From positions 1 to 62,006 of the forward strand of contig JAUIIR010000017.1 in assembly GCA_030431485.1 (NCBI GenBank): DNA of 62,006 nt. The letters run 5' to 3'. This document shows positions 27,600 to 36,707 of the stretch, in pieces. Every line of letters begins with the position of its first letter. Position 1 is the stretch's first letter. The stretch comes from Alphaproteobacteria bacterium (GTDB lineage: Bacteria; Pseudomonadota; Alphaproteobacteria; Rhodobacterales; Rhodobacteraceae). Under the pieces are notes generated by a model. The model was not told the DNA's origin and ran no database searches. It was given only the letters and a program-made list of their open reading frames with translations. A program made the translations under genes and the position numbers.

Positions 27600-29948
27600 T
27601 CACGCGCCGTAATGCACCCACACCGTCTTGGTTTCGGTCGCCGCATCAAGGAACGCGCGGCCTTCCCCATCGGTTCCCATCCAATCGCGTGAGCGACCAT
27701 TGTTGACCCATGTCCGCTTCAGGTTCAACGATCCACCGCGTTCTATATCTGCCGAAAGTTCACTTGAAGAGAAGGACCAGACCGCGTCCACATCCATGTG
27801 CTGCGCCAGTGTCGGCGCCAGCTCCGCGTGCCGCCCGGTTAGGATATTGACAACTCCTCCCGGCACGTCGGACGTGTCCAGCACCTGATAGAAATCCGTC
27901 GCCGCCAGCGGGAATGGCTCAGACGCGACCAGCACCGCGCGGTTGCCCATCGCCATCGCCGGAGCCATGACCGACACCAGGCCCAAAAGCGGATGATCGT
28001 CGGGGCAGAACGCCCCGATCACGCCACAGGGCTCGCGCATCGCCAAGGCGACACCGCGCAAAGGCACCTGCGCCACGCGGCCGTCGAACTTGTCGGCCCA
28101 TGCGGCATAGGTGAAGAGCCGGTTTACCGCGACGTCCACCTCTTTCGCGCCAGTCTTTGCCCCGGTCATCTGATTGAGTCGTGTGGCGAACTCGTCTTTC
28201 CGCGCTGCAAGGTTTTCAGCGATGTAATAAAGGATCTGCGCCCGCAGATGGGCCGTGGTCCCGGCCCATGCCGCCGCCCCACGCGCCGCCTCAACCGCGT
28301 TGCGCACATCCTTGCGGTTCGCCAGCGGTGCCTGCCCGATCAGCTTGCCCGCCTTGGTGTAGACCTCATAGGCATAGCCCCCATCAGGCCGCGCCTGCTT
28401 GCCCCCGATATAAAGCTTGGCCGTCCGGTCCACCGCCTGCGGCTCGGCATCCGGCCCGCTGCTGAACCCTTCGATCTTGCCCAACGCCTTGCCGCTAACC
28501 GACGGCTTGGTGTAGGCCATCATCCCTTCCGGTCCACCTTCACGCCCGAACCCGCTTTCGCGGATGCCACCAAACGGCGCAGCCGCGTCAAACATGTTGG
28601 TCCCGTTGATCCAGACCACCCCCGCCGCCAGCTTCGGCGCGATGTCCAACGCGACGTTGATGTTTTCGGACCACAGCGTCGCCGCAAGCCCGTAGCGCGT
28701 GTTGTTCGCCAGATCGACCGCCTCGGACGGCGTGCGGAACGTCGTGCCCACCAGCACCGGCCCAAAGATTTCTTCCTGCATCAGCGGATCAGCGGTGCTC
28801 AACCCGGTAATCAGCGTCGGCGGGTAGAAACACCCGCTCTCCGGCATCTCGCAAGTCGCGCGATAGGTTTCGCCCGCCGTGTTTCTATCCACCAGACGGG
28901 TGATGGTCTCCAACTGCTTGGGGTCGACAATCGCGCCGACGTCAATTGACTTATCCAAGGGAGAGCCGACCCGCAGCTTGTCCATCCGCGCCTTAAGCTT
29001 AGCATAGAACTTGTCAGCGATACCTTCCTGCACCAGAAGCCGCGACCCCGCGCAACACACCTGCCCCTGATTGAACCAGATCGCATCGACGAGACCCTCA
29101 ACAGCAGAATCCAGATCGGCATCCTCGAACACAATGTACGGTGACTTGCCGCCCAACTCGAGCGTCAGTGCCTTGCCCGATCCCGCCGTCGTCTCGCGGA
29201 TACGCCGCCCCACCGAGGTCGATCCGGTAAAAGCCACCTTGTCCACATCCGGGTGCGTGACGATCATCTCGCCCACGGCCCCGTCACCAGTAACGATGTT
29301 CACCACACCTTTCGGCAACCCGGCCTGACGGCAGATGTCCGCGAACAAGAGAGCCGTCAGCGATGTGTATTCCGCAGGCTTTAGAACAACCGTGTTCCCA
29401 GCCGCCAAAGCAGGCGCAACTTTCCACGCAAGCATGAGCAAAGGAAAGTTCCACGGGATCACCTGACCACAGACACCATGCGCCTCGCGACCGGCGAATT
29501 CGCTGTCGAATAACTGCGCTTGCCCGGCGTGATAATAGAAATGCCGCTGCGCCAGAGGCACATCAATGTCCCTGCTCTCGCGGATCGGCTTACCGTTGTC
29601 CAACGTCTCAAGCACCGCGAACAACCGCGCATGTTTCTGCATCAGCCGGGCCAACGCATAAAGATACCGCGCCCGCCCCGCGCCGCCCAACTTGGCCCAA
29701 GCCTTCTGCGCCTTGCGGGAAGCCGCCACAGCGGCATCCACATCCGCCTGCGTGCCCTGCGTCAGATGCGCCAGCACCTCGCCATTTGCCGGATTGCGGC
29801 TTTCGAACACCTGACCAGGGTCTGTCATCGCACCATTGATGAAATGCCCGAACCGATCCCCCTGATCGACCAGCCACGCCAGCGCGTCGCCCGCCGATTC
29901 CGGGGCGGTTCCGTAGTCCATACTCTCGAAAATCTCTTGTACGGTCAT
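27600..29948 (-). CDS. ALDH16-type aldehyde dehydrogenase, two-domain
   Basis: NAD-dependent aldehyde oxidation enzyme of 782 residues with two ALDH-like units. The N-terminal unit is complete: FTGSTSVGRRI for NAD, LELGGKSP with the general-base glutamate, and GQVCCAGSRLL with the catalytic cysteine (about residue 300). The C-terminal unit (from about 500) keeps the fold (KLYIGGKQARPDGG) but lacks both catalytic residues. This is the ALDH16 pattern, known in roseobacters including a structurally studied Loktanella enzyme. MTVQEIFESMDYG at 29948 is the start; the longer frame reads through the gene upstream. It overlaps the small membrane protein by ATGA. DeoC, two genes upstream, makes acetaldehyde, a possible substrate. 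Confidence 0.93.
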   Translation of the reverse strand: MTVQEIFESMDYGTAPESAGDALAWLVDQGDRFGHFINGAMTDPGQVFESRNPANGEVLAHLTQGTQADVDAAVAASRKAQKAWAKLGGAGRARYLYALARLMQKHARLFAVLETLDNGKPIRESRDIDVPLAQRHFYYHAGQAQLFDSEFAGREAHGVCGQVIPWNFPLLMLAWKVAPALAAGNTVVLKPAEYTSLTALLFADICRQAGLPKGVVNIVTGDGAVGEMIVTHPDVDKVAFTGSTSVGRRIRETTAGSGKALTLELGGKSPYIVFEDADLDSAVEGLVDAIWFNQGQVCCAGSRLLVQEGIADKFYAKLKARMDKLRVGSPLDKSIDVGAIVDPKQLETITRLVDRNTAGETYRATCEMPESGCFYPPTLITGLSTADPLMQEEIFGPVLVGTTFRTPSEAVDLANNTRYGLAATLWSENINVALDIAPKLAAGVVWINGTNMFDAAAPFGGIRESGFGREGGPEGMMAYTKPSVSGKALGKIEGFSSGPDAEPQAVDRTAKLYIGGKQARPDGGYAYEVYTKAGKLIGQAPLANRKDVRNAVEAARGAAAWAGTTAHLRAQILYYIAENLAARKDEFATRLNQMTGAKTGAKEVDVAVNRLFTYAAWADKFDGRVAQVPLRGVALAMREPCGVIGAFCPDDHPLLGLVSVMAPAMAMGNRAVLVASEPFPLAATDFYQVLDTSDVPGGVVNILTGRHAELAPTLAQHMDVDAVWSFSSSELSADIERGGSLNLKRTWVNNGRSRDWMGTDGEGRAFLDAATETKTVWVHYGA

Positions 29949-30238
29949 TGGAAGGTACCTTTCAAAAGCAGGAAAACAACATAGGCCAGCCAGAGCAGCG
30001 CAGCGCCACGGATCGCCCATTCCACCCGGCGGGTTCGGTCATGTAGTTGCGCAAAGCCTTGTAGGCCGCTGGGCGGATCGGCTGGCGGCTCAAAGGCCGG
30101 TTCCGGCCCAAGCATCCGCTGCATCAGTGTCGGCAGATCGCGCACCGCGCGCTTGAGCCTGCGTCGCCGCCAGTTCTGCGCCCCCAGCCACATAAGCGCC
30201 GAGACACCGAACAATAGGACCATCGGGTTATTGCCCAT
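29945..30238 (-). CDS. Small membrane protein between deoC and ALDH16
   Basis: A 97-residue protein with an N-terminal hydrophobic segment (PMVLLFGVSALMWLGA), a basic stretch (RRRRLKRAVR), a proline-rich middle, and a C-terminal membrane helix (GAALLWLAYVVFLLL). It starts nine bases after the deoC stop and overlaps the aldehyde dehydrogenase start. I do not recognise a family. The tight packing shows it is a real operon member. Confidence 0.75.
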   Translation of the reverse strand: MGNNPMVLLFGVSALMWLGAQNWRRRRLKRAVRDLPTLMQRMLGPEPAFEPPADPPSGLQGFAQLHDRTRRVEWAIRGAALLWLAYVVFLLLKGTFQ

Positions 30239-30247
30239 CTTCCCGCC

Positions 30248-31234
30248 TCACCCGGCCGCATGGCGCCAAGAGGCCGAGTACGCACCGGTGACGTGATGCT
30301 CCAATTGCCGCTCGATATCGCCCAGCAGAGAAGACGCACCAAAGCGGAACAGATCGTTCTGCACCCAGCGGTCACCCAGCTCTTCCTTCATCAGCGCGAG
30401 GTACACCAATGCGTCCTTGGCCTTGGAAATCCCGCCCGCAGGTTTGTAGCCCACGCGGTAGCCCGTTTCCTCGAAATAGTCGCGGATCGCCCGGATCATC
30501 ACCAGCGACACGGGCAATGTAGCGTTGACGCTTTCCTTACCAGTCGAGGTCTTGATGAAATCCGCCCCCGCCATCATGCAAACGAGCGAGGCACGCGCGA
30601 CGTTCTGCAAGGTGCCCAATTCGCCCGTCGCCAGAATGGCCTTCACATGCGCCTCACCGCAGGCGGCCCGAAATGCCCGCATCTCGTCATAGAGCGCCTG
30701 CCAATTGCCCGTCAGCACATGCCGCCGCGAGATCACAATGTCGATCTCGGCAGCACCGGCTTTGACACTCTCTTCAATCTCCGCCACCCGCAGGTGGAAC
30801 GGGGACAGGCCAGCCGGAAACCCCGTACTGACCGCCGCCACGGGAATCCCCGTACCTGCCAAGGCCTCAACCGCCGCCTCAACCATGTCGTGATAGACGC
30901 AGACCGCCCCGACCTTGAGCCCGTCCATGCCCAGCGCCGCCAGCAGATCAGCCCGCACCGGCTGTCGCGCCTTCGCACACAGCCGCGCCACACGTCCTAC
31001 CGTGTCATCGCCAGCCAGAGTGGTAAGGTCGATGCAAGTCACAGCCCGGCACAGCCACGCCGCCTGATAGTCCTTCTTCACCGACCGCCGGCCCGGCAGC
31101 GTCGCCGCCCGCCGCTCAATCGCCGAGCGGTTCGCGGTCGCGCGCATCACCCAGTCCAGGTCCAGCGCCATACCCGGATTGCGCGGCTCAAGCGTCTGCG
31201 GCAAATGCACCGTCTCACGTGTCGTCGTCTGCAT
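30248..31234 (-). CDS. deoC: Deoxyribose-phosphate aldolase
   Basis: Splits 2-deoxyribose-5-phosphate into acetaldehyde and glyceraldehyde-3-phosphate, as part of deoxynucleoside catabolism. The 328-residue protein has GAAEIDIVISRRHVLTG and HVKAILATGELG, and the Schiff-base lysine is in DFIKTSTGKESVNATL. A further lysine is in YKPAGGISKAKDAL. It is longer than the short E. coli type because of an N-terminal extension of about 50 residues, as in eukaryotic-like DeoC. A good AAGGAG site precedes ATG 31234. First gene of deoC, small membrane protein, ALDH16. Confidence 0.95.
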   Translation of the reverse strand: MQTTTRETVHLPQTLEPRNPGMALDLDWVMRATANRSAIERRAATLPGRRSVKKDYQAAWLCRAVTCIDLTTLAGDDTVGRVARLCAKARQPVRADLLAALGMDGLKVGAVCVYHDMVEAAVEALAGTGIPVAAVSTGFPAGLSPFHLRVAEIEESVKAGAAEIDIVISRRHVLTGNWQALYDEMRAFRAACGEAHVKAILATGELGTLQNVARASLVCMMAGADFIKTSTGKESVNATLPVSLVMIRAIRDYFEETGYRVGYKPAGGISKAKDALVYLALMKEELGDRWVQNDLFRFGASSLLGDIERQLEHHVTGAYSASWRHAAG

Positions 31235-31312
31235 GGATCACTCACTCCTTGAAGGGGAATGCTGACACGGCCACACGGCGCAGACAAGACACGACGCCGC
31301 GTAGCGCGCCCC

Positions 31313-31995
31313 TTACCGGATCAGGTTCGAGAACCAGCGCTTGAACGCACCCTTCTGTGGCCGCAGGATCGGCAGATGCAGGATGCGCGGCTTCGGCTGG
31401 TCTGACCAGATCAACTCCGACGCCTCGAAGATCCGCTTGTTGAATTGCGGCGGGAACACATAGAACCGCAGATCGGACTTCCACAACGTCTCACGAAAGG
31501 TCGGCTGGTCGATCTTCATCCCTGCCGCATCATAGGCCGCCTGCCAGTCATCAAAGAACTGCTCGGTCGCGGCGTTCTTGCGATACAAAAGCACCCCGCA
31601 ATTGATCTCGGGAAAAGTCTCCGGCACCTCGGTCTGCCACGTGCGCTTGTGTCGCGGCCGATGCCACAGCATCACATGCGCCCCGCACAGATCGAACTTC
31701 TGCAAGAGGTCAAAAAGCGACGACAGATCTGCCCGGATCATCGTGTCATTGTCCAGATACAGTGTCTCGTCATACGGGCTGAACTTCAGCGCTCCCACCT
31801 TGGGCCGGGTCATCTCTGGCGGAATGACAAAGCTCTGGTCGAACCCACTGGTGTCATCGTCCGCCGCACACCAGATCGCCCCTGCACTGCCGGATTGAAC
31901 CGCTTGACCGACGCCGCCGACCGACGCGCGACATCCACATGCGCCTTTCCCCAGGCCACATACATTACGCCGCGTGTTCGGTTCTGCTCCGACAT
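31313..31995 (-). pseudogene. Glycosyltransferase-8-like sugar transferase with a frameshift
   Basis: Two frames together make one protein of nucleotide-sugar transferase type. The first frame starts at ATG 31995 with a good GGAGAG site (MSEQNRTRGVMYVAWG...RFNPAVQ). The rest, from GAIWCAADDDTSGFDQ to the end, is in the next frame and has the YLDNDTMIRADLSSLF metal-binding (DxD-like) block, FPEINCGVLLYRK and KIDQPTFRE. The shift falls in the C4 run at 31879-31882 (G4 in the gene); one extra G would restore the frame. It could be a real mutation or a sequencing error. It otherwise looks intact, so decay, if any, is recent. Confidence 0.75.
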
Positions 31996-32103
31996 TCATC
32001 TCTCCTTCGCACCCGCGTTGCCTAGCGCCCTGCCTGCCCCAAGTAAATCCGCCACGCGCTTTCCCCTTGACCGCTTGGCGCGCAGCGGGAATGCAGTCAG
32101 GTG

Positions 32104-32835
32104 ATGACGACACCGTTCTTCACTGACCTGCAAACCCGCGCGCGCGGGTTCCTCTCCGGCATCGCGCAGGATGACAGCCTGATCCCTGGCGCGGTTCTGG
32201 TCTCGGCCAGCTATGACGAAGCCACGTTCTCCGACGCCCTCTTCGCCCAGCTGGACATCCCCCAACCATCGACGCTCTCGCGCGCCGTCCCCCGCCGCAA
32301 AGCCGAGTTCCTCGCCGGTCGCGCAATGACACAGGCCGCCATGGCCGGTCTCGGCCTGCCTCCCCGCCCGGTCGACACCACCCCCAGCCGCGCGCCCCTC
32401 TGGCCCGAAGGACTCTCCGGCTCGATCAGCCACGCGCGCGGTCGCTGCGCCTGCCTGCTGTCACAGGACACTGGGCACAGCTATGGCGTCGACACCGAGG
32501 CCATCGCCGAAGACCGCTCTCTCGATGCAATCCTGTCACAGACCCTGTCACCGGACGAACGCGCGCTCCTGACCCAAGGCCCCTATCCGGCCAGCACCAA
32601 CGCCACGCTCGCATTCTCCGCCAAAGAGGCGCTCTTCAAGGCGCTTTTTCCCCAAGTCGGTCACCATTTCGGCTTCGACGCCGCCGAACTGACCGAAGCC
32701 CCATGCCATTCCAGCCTGTCCCTCTCCCTGACCACCGACCTCACCAAAACCCTGCCGCAAGGCACCCGCTTTGACATTCACCACAGGCTGACCGGCACCC
32801 ATGTGTCGACATGGCTCTCTGTGCCCAACCCCTGA
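32104..32835 (+). CDS. 4'-phosphopantetheinyl transferase (Sfp/EntD type)
   Basis: Transfers phosphopantetheine from CoA to carrier-protein serines. The 243-residue product has the magnesium motif YGVDTEAIAED and the FSAKEALFKALFP block, plus an N-terminal EntD-like part (FLAGRAMTQAAM, PEGLSGSISHARG). ATG 32104 directly follows a GTG that could also start it. No NRPS, PKS or siderophore cluster is nearby, so it may serve carriers elsewhere. A 22-nt intergenic motif follows its stop by one base. Confidence 0.88.
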   Translation: MTTPFFTDLQTRARGFLSGIAQDDSLIPGAVLVSASYDEATFSDALFAQLDIPQPSTLSRAVPRRKAEFLAGRAMTQAAMAGLGLPPRPVDTTPSRAPLWPEGLSGSISHARGRCACLLSQDTGHSYGVDTEAIAEDRSLDAILSQTLSPDERALLTQGPYPASTNATLAFSAKEALFKALFPQVGHHFGFDAAELTEAPCHSSLSLSLTTDLTKTLPQGTRFDIHHRLTGTHVSTWLSVPNP

Positions 32836-32836
32836 C

Positions 32837-32858
32837 CTTCTTCTTTTTCCAAATATGC
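32837..32858 (+). repeat. Intergenic 22-nt motif, copy 2
   Basis: CTTCTTCTTTTT, CC, AAATATGC. It begins one base after the PPTase TGA on the same strand. See copies at 14951 and 37376. Confidence 0.7.
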
Positions 32859-32914
32859 AAAATCCACCGCCACCACAGCGCGGATCGCTCCCCTGACTCG
32901 AATCACTGGAAAAA

Positions 32915-32929
32915 GAACAAAATAAGAAC
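32915..32929. promoter_or_regulatory. LexA (SOS) box upstream of dnaE2
   Basis: GAAC AAAATAA GAAC, an exact match to the alphaproteobacterial LexA direct repeat GAAC-N7-GAAC. It ends 12 bp before the dnaE2 ATG, so it would overlap the promoter or transcript start. It strongly suggests DNA-damage induction of the polymerase. Confidence 0.85.
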
Positions 32930-32941
32930 ATAAAGAGAGGT

Positions 32942-35926
32942 ATGTTCGCAGAGCTGTCGATCACCTCCAATTTCACCTTCCTCACCGGGGCCTCCCACCC
33001 CGAGGAGTATATGGAGCGTGCCGCAACACTGGGCCTCTCGGCCATCGCCATCACCGACACCAACTCGGTGGCGGGCATTGTCCGTGCCTGGTCTGAGGCC
33101 AAAAACCTTCAGCGCCTGATCCGCGAACGCACCGAGCTTGAGGCCCGCAATGGCCCCATCGGCCCGCCCGTGCCCGCTCACATCGACCATCGGCGCAGCC
33201 ACATCCTCACCCATGTGCCCCGGCTGATCCCCGGCGCGAAGGTCGTCACCGACACCGGCTTCACCGCCACGGTGCTCGCCAGTTCACGACAAGGCTGGGC
33301 GCAGCTTTGCCGACTGATCACGACGGGCCGCCGCCGCGCGCCCAAGGGCGAATGTCACCTGACCATAGATGATCTGGTGCACTGCACCGACGGTCTCATC
33401 TGGCTCCTGCACGCGCCGACACAGACCCTGACGGCCACGGGCGGCGCGGGTGACTGGCCCTCACAGGCGGAACGGCTGTCGCGCCGCTTCCCCGGACAGA
33501 CCCATCTCATGCTCAGCCCGCTCTATGACGGGCAGGACGGCCCCCGCTTCGACCGCATCGCAGCGCTGGCACACCGCTTGGGTCTGCCCACCGTGGCGTC
33601 GGCCACCCCGATCATGCACCACGGTCGTCGCCGCAAGCTCGCGGATGTGGTCACCGCCATCCGCCAGGGCTGCCGCGTTGACGAACTGGGCACCAAGGCG
33701 CTCGCTAATGGCGAACAGCGCCTGCGCTCCGAGACCGAAATGCGCCGCATCCTCGGCCCGCATGCCGCTGCGGTGGACCGCGCCGCAGAACTGGCCGAGA
33801 CCTGCACATTCGACCTTGGCCAACTGCGCTACGAATACCCCAGCGAAATCACCGGCACCGAAACCGCCGCACAGCGCCTGTCTCGCCTCGCCCATGAAGG
33901 GCTGAAATGGCGCTACCCGCATGGCGCACCCGACAAGGTGAAAAAGTTGCTCGCCCATGAACTCACCCTGATCGGCAAGCTGCGGTATGAGCCCTATTTC
34001 CTCACCGTGCGCGACATCGTCGCCTTCGCCCGCGAACGTGGCATTCTCTGCCAGGGCCGTGGCTCTGCCGCCAACTCAGTGGTCTGCTACTGCCTCGGCG
34101 TGACCTCCGTCAGCCCCGAAATTGGCACCATGGTGTTTGAACGCTTCGTGTCCGAGGCCCGCGACGAACCGCCCGACATCGACGTCGATTTCGAACATGA
34201 ACGCCGGGAAGAAGTGATTCAGCACATCTACGAGCGCTACGGTCGCCACCGCGCGGGCCTCTGCGCCACCGTCATCCATTATCGCGGCAAACGCGCCATC
34301 CGCGAAGTCGGCGCAGCGATGGGCCTGTCACAGGACACCATCGGCGCGCTCTCATCCCAGCTCTGGGGCTTCTTCTCGACCAATGGCCTTGAAGAGCACC
34401 GCATGCGCGAAATCGGCCTCGACCCGGACGATCACCGCCTCAAGCTGACGATGGAACTGATCTTCGAGATCATTGGCTTCCCCCGCCACCTGTCGCAACA
34501 TGTCGGCGGCTTCATCATCACCGAAGGGCGGCTCGATGAACTGGTCCCCATCGAAAACGCCACGATGGAGGACCGCACCGTCATCTGCTGGGACAAAGAC
34601 GATATCGACGCTCTGGGCATCCTCAAGGTCGATGTGCTGGCCCTCGGCATGCTCTCCTGCATCCGCAAGGCGTTCGATCTCATGACCCTGCATCACGGCC
34701 AAAGCTACAGCCTCGCCACCCTGCCCCCCGAAGATCCGGCGGTCTATGACATGCTCTGCAAGGCCGACAGTATCGGCGTCTTTCAGGTCGAATCCCGCGC
34801 GCAGATGAACTTCCTGCCGCGCATGAAACCGCGCACCTTCTACGATCTGGTGATCGAGGTCGCCATCATCCGCCCCGGCCCCATTCAGGGCGACATGGTC
34901 CACCCCTATATCCGCCGCCGCAACGGCGAAGAGGAAGTCAGCTTTCCTTCGGACGAACTTGGCGCGGTGCTGGGCAAGACCCTCGGCGTGCCGCTCTTTC
35001 AGGAACAGGCAATGCAGATCGCCATTGTCGGCGCGGGCTTTACCCCCGAACAGGCCGACCGCCTGCGCCGCTCTCTGGCCACCTTCAAGAAGCATGGGTC
35101 AGTCAGCGAATTCCGCACCCTATTCATGCGCGGCATGCGCAACAACGGCTATGACGACGATTTCGCCGAACGCTGTTTCTCGCAGATCGAAGGCTTCGGT
35201 TCCTACGGCTTCCCCGAAAGCCACGCCGCCAGCTTTGCCCTGCTGGTCTATGCGTCCGCCTGGATCAAGCACCACCACCCCGGCATCTTCGCCTGTGCGC
35301 TCTTGAACTCCCAGCCGATGGGTTTCTACGCCCCGGCCCAGATCGTCCGCGATGCGCGCGAACATGGCGTGACCGTCCTGCCCGTCTGCATCAACGCCAG
35401 CTTCTGGGACAACGTGATGGAACCCGACGCCAAGGGTGGCCTCGCCCTGCGGCTGGGCTTCCGACAGATCAAGGGACTGAACGAGGAAGACGCCTCATGG
35501 ATCGCCGCCGGACGCGGCAATGGCTACCAGAGCGTGAACGACCTCTGGCGTCGCGCCGGGCTGGACCCCGCCACCATCGCCCGTCTGGCCGAGGCCGACA
35601 CCTTCCGCGAGATCGGCCTCACCCGTCGGCAAGCCCTGTGGGAGGCCAAGGCGCTGACCACCCGCAAGACCCTGCCGCTCTTCGATGGCGATCTCGACGG
35701 CGAGGCAATCCATGAACCCGCAGCCCACCTGCCGCAGATGACCGAGGGCGAACAGGTGGTCGAAGATTACGTCGCCCTGCGACTCACCCTGCGCCGCCAT
35801 CCGGTGGCGCTCCTGCGGCACATCCTGACGCCCGATCCGTCCCGTACGGTTCAACCTTACGTTTCGACAATCAAACCGTACAAACCGCCAATGCCCCTAC
35901 CCTTCACCCGCGCGAACCCGGATTGA
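32942..35926 (+). CDS. dnaE2: Error-prone DNA polymerase DnaE2, lacking the C-terminal OB-fold
   Basis: Alpha-type polymerase for damage-induced mutagenic synthesis. The 994-residue protein starts with the PHP domain (ELSITSNFTFLTGASHPEEY), then the polymerase core with PPDIDVDFEHERREE, HVGGFIITEG and VEVAIIRPGPIQGDMVHP, then the helix-hairpin-helix region. Active-site aspartates are present. It ends shortly after RRHPVALLRHILTP in a non-conserved tail (PYVSTIKPYKPPMP), where the family continues for roughly 80-100 residues with an OB-fold. The stop lies 23 bp inside the convergent arsR gene. A LexA box precedes it. ImuA and ImuB, the usual partners, are not adjacent. Confidence 0.92.
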   Translation: MFAELSITSNFTFLTGASHPEEYMERAATLGLSAIAITDTNSVAGIVRAWSEAKNLQRLIRERTELEARNGPIGPPVPAHIDHRRSHILTHVPRLIPGAKVVTDTGFTATVLASSRQGWAQLCRLITTGRRRAPKGECHLTIDDLVHCTDGLIWLLHAPTQTLTATGGAGDWPSQAERLSRRFPGQTHLMLSPLYDGQDGPRFDRIAALAHRLGLPTVASATPIMHHGRRRKLADVVTAIRQGCRVDELGTKALANGEQRLRSETEMRRILGPHAAAVDRAAELAETCTFDLGQLRYEYPSEITGTETAAQRLSRLAHEGLKWRYPHGAPDKVKKLLAHELTLIGKLRYEPYFLTVRDIVAFARERGILCQGRGSAANSVVCYCLGVTSVSPEIGTMVFERFVSEARDEPPDIDVDFEHERREEVIQHIYERYGRHRAGLCATVIHYRGKRAIREVGAAMGLSQDTIGALSSQLWGFFSTNGLEEHRMREIGLDPDDHRLKLTMELIFEIIGFPRHLSQHVGGFIITEGRLDELVPIENATMEDRTVICWDKDDIDALGILKVDVLALGMLSCIRKAFDLMTLHHGQSYSLATLPPEDPAVYDMLCKADSIGVFQVESRAQMNFLPRMKPRTFYDLVIEVAIIRPGPIQGDMVHPYIRRRNGEEEVSFPSDELGAVLGKTLGVPLFQEQAMQIAIVGAGFTPEQADRLRRSLATFKKHGSVSEFRTLFMRGMRNNGYDDDFAERCFSQIEGFGSYGFPESHAASFALLVYASAWIKHHHPGIFACALLNSQPMGFYAPAQIVRDAREHGVTVLPVCINASFWDNVMEPDAKGGLALRLGFRQIKGLNEEDASWIAAGRGNGYQSVNDLWRRAGLDPATIARLAEADTFREIGLTRRQALWEAKALTTRKTLPLFDGDLDGEAIHEPAAHLPQMTEGEQVVEDYVALRLTLRRHPVALLRHILTPDPSRTVQPYVSTIKPYKPPMPLPFTRANPD

Positions 35927-36602
35927 CCGGAAACGCCATGTTGAACTGCCGCAACCCCTCGCTTGTAAACGAAATGATCCGCGTGTCCCGCAACCGGTAA
36001 GCCCAGCCCATCATCTCGAACCGCTTGAGCAGCGCGCGCCCCAGAGACCCCGCCAGATGCGGCCGCCGCGCGCTCCAGTCCAAGCACGTCCGACAGACCG
36101 GCGCACGGGATTTTACCAACTGGTCAAAATCTACACCAAGCCCCTGAACAAAACTCTGACCCGCCTCGGTCAAATCAAGCTCATCGCCATTCAAGCGCAT
36201 GAAACTCCTAGCAAAAAGACTATCGTAAAGCTGTATCCCACGAGCCCCAGCCAAATGGTTGTAACAGACCCGAGCCTCGCGCAATTGCGCATCCTTCGGC
36301 CCGGTACGGGTGCGCAGATGGCCCTGACCGGCAGCAAATCCCATCAAAGCCTCCAGCACCTGAGCCACATCTTGCCCCGCCAAAGCGAAATATTTGTGCC
36401 GCCCCTGCCGCGCTTCATTGACGAGCCCGCCCTCCAGCAACCGCCCCAGATGTGACGACGCGGTCGAGGCAGACACCCCCGCCTCTCCGGCCAGTTCACC
36501 GGCCGTCAACGCTTTTCCACTCATCAGCGCCGTCAGGATATTCGCCCGCGCAGGATCGCCGATCAACGCCGCAATCCGGGCAATGTCAGGTCCGTGTTTC
36601 AT
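35904..36602 (-). CDS. ArsR-family winged-helix regulator
   Basis: A 232-residue regulator. The N-terminal winged helix (about residues 5-80) has ALIGDPARANILTALMSGKA, ELAGEAGVSASTASSHLGRLLEGGLV and GRHKYFALAG, typical of ArsR. An added C-terminal domain of about 140 residues contains CRTCLDWSARRPHLAGSLG, seen in larger ArsR proteins. It is divergent from a NIPSNAP-ABM gene pair, with an inverted repeat between them, so it most likely represses that pair and itself. The ligand is unknown. Its end overlaps dnaE2 by 23 bp. Confidence 0.88.
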   Translation of the reverse strand: MKHGPDIARIAALIGDPARANILTALMSGKALTAGELAGEAGVSASTASSHLGRLLEGGLVNEARQGRHKYFALAGQDVAQVLEALMGFAAGQGHLRTRTGPKDAQLREARVCYNHLAGARGIQLYDSLFARSFMRLNGDELDLTEAGQSFVQGLGVDFDQLVKSRAPVCRTCLDWSARRPHLAGSLGRALLKRFEMMGWAYRLRDTRIISFTSEGLRQFNMAFPVNPGSRG

Positions 36603-36631
36603 GCTTCGACCTTACATCAAGAAATAACCCA

Positions 36632-36656
36632 CACAATTCGATCTGTATCGAAGTGT
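36632..36656. promoter_or_regulatory. Probable ArsR operator
   Basis: Dyad ACAC-aa-TTCGAT CTGT ATCGAA-GTGT in the 105-bp gap between arsR and the NIPSNAP gene. The inner six-base arms are perfect and the outer ACAC/GTGT also match if two bases are looped out. Position and size suit a winged-helix repressor site. Confidence 0.6.
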
Positions 36657-36707
36657 CAGCACCAAATCACATGCCAAAAACAAGCCAGCAAAAAGAAAGG
36701 GCGCTTC

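Noticed and set aside
29949..30020. N-terminal extension of ALDH16
   Set aside because: It lies in the small membrane protein gene and lacks conservation; the ATG at 29948 has a typical ATGA overlap.
31313..32113. Single 266-codon frame as the glycosyltransferase
   Set aside because: Its first 80 or so residues are not family-like. The better N-terminus is in another frame starting at 31995, so a frameshift is the better reading.
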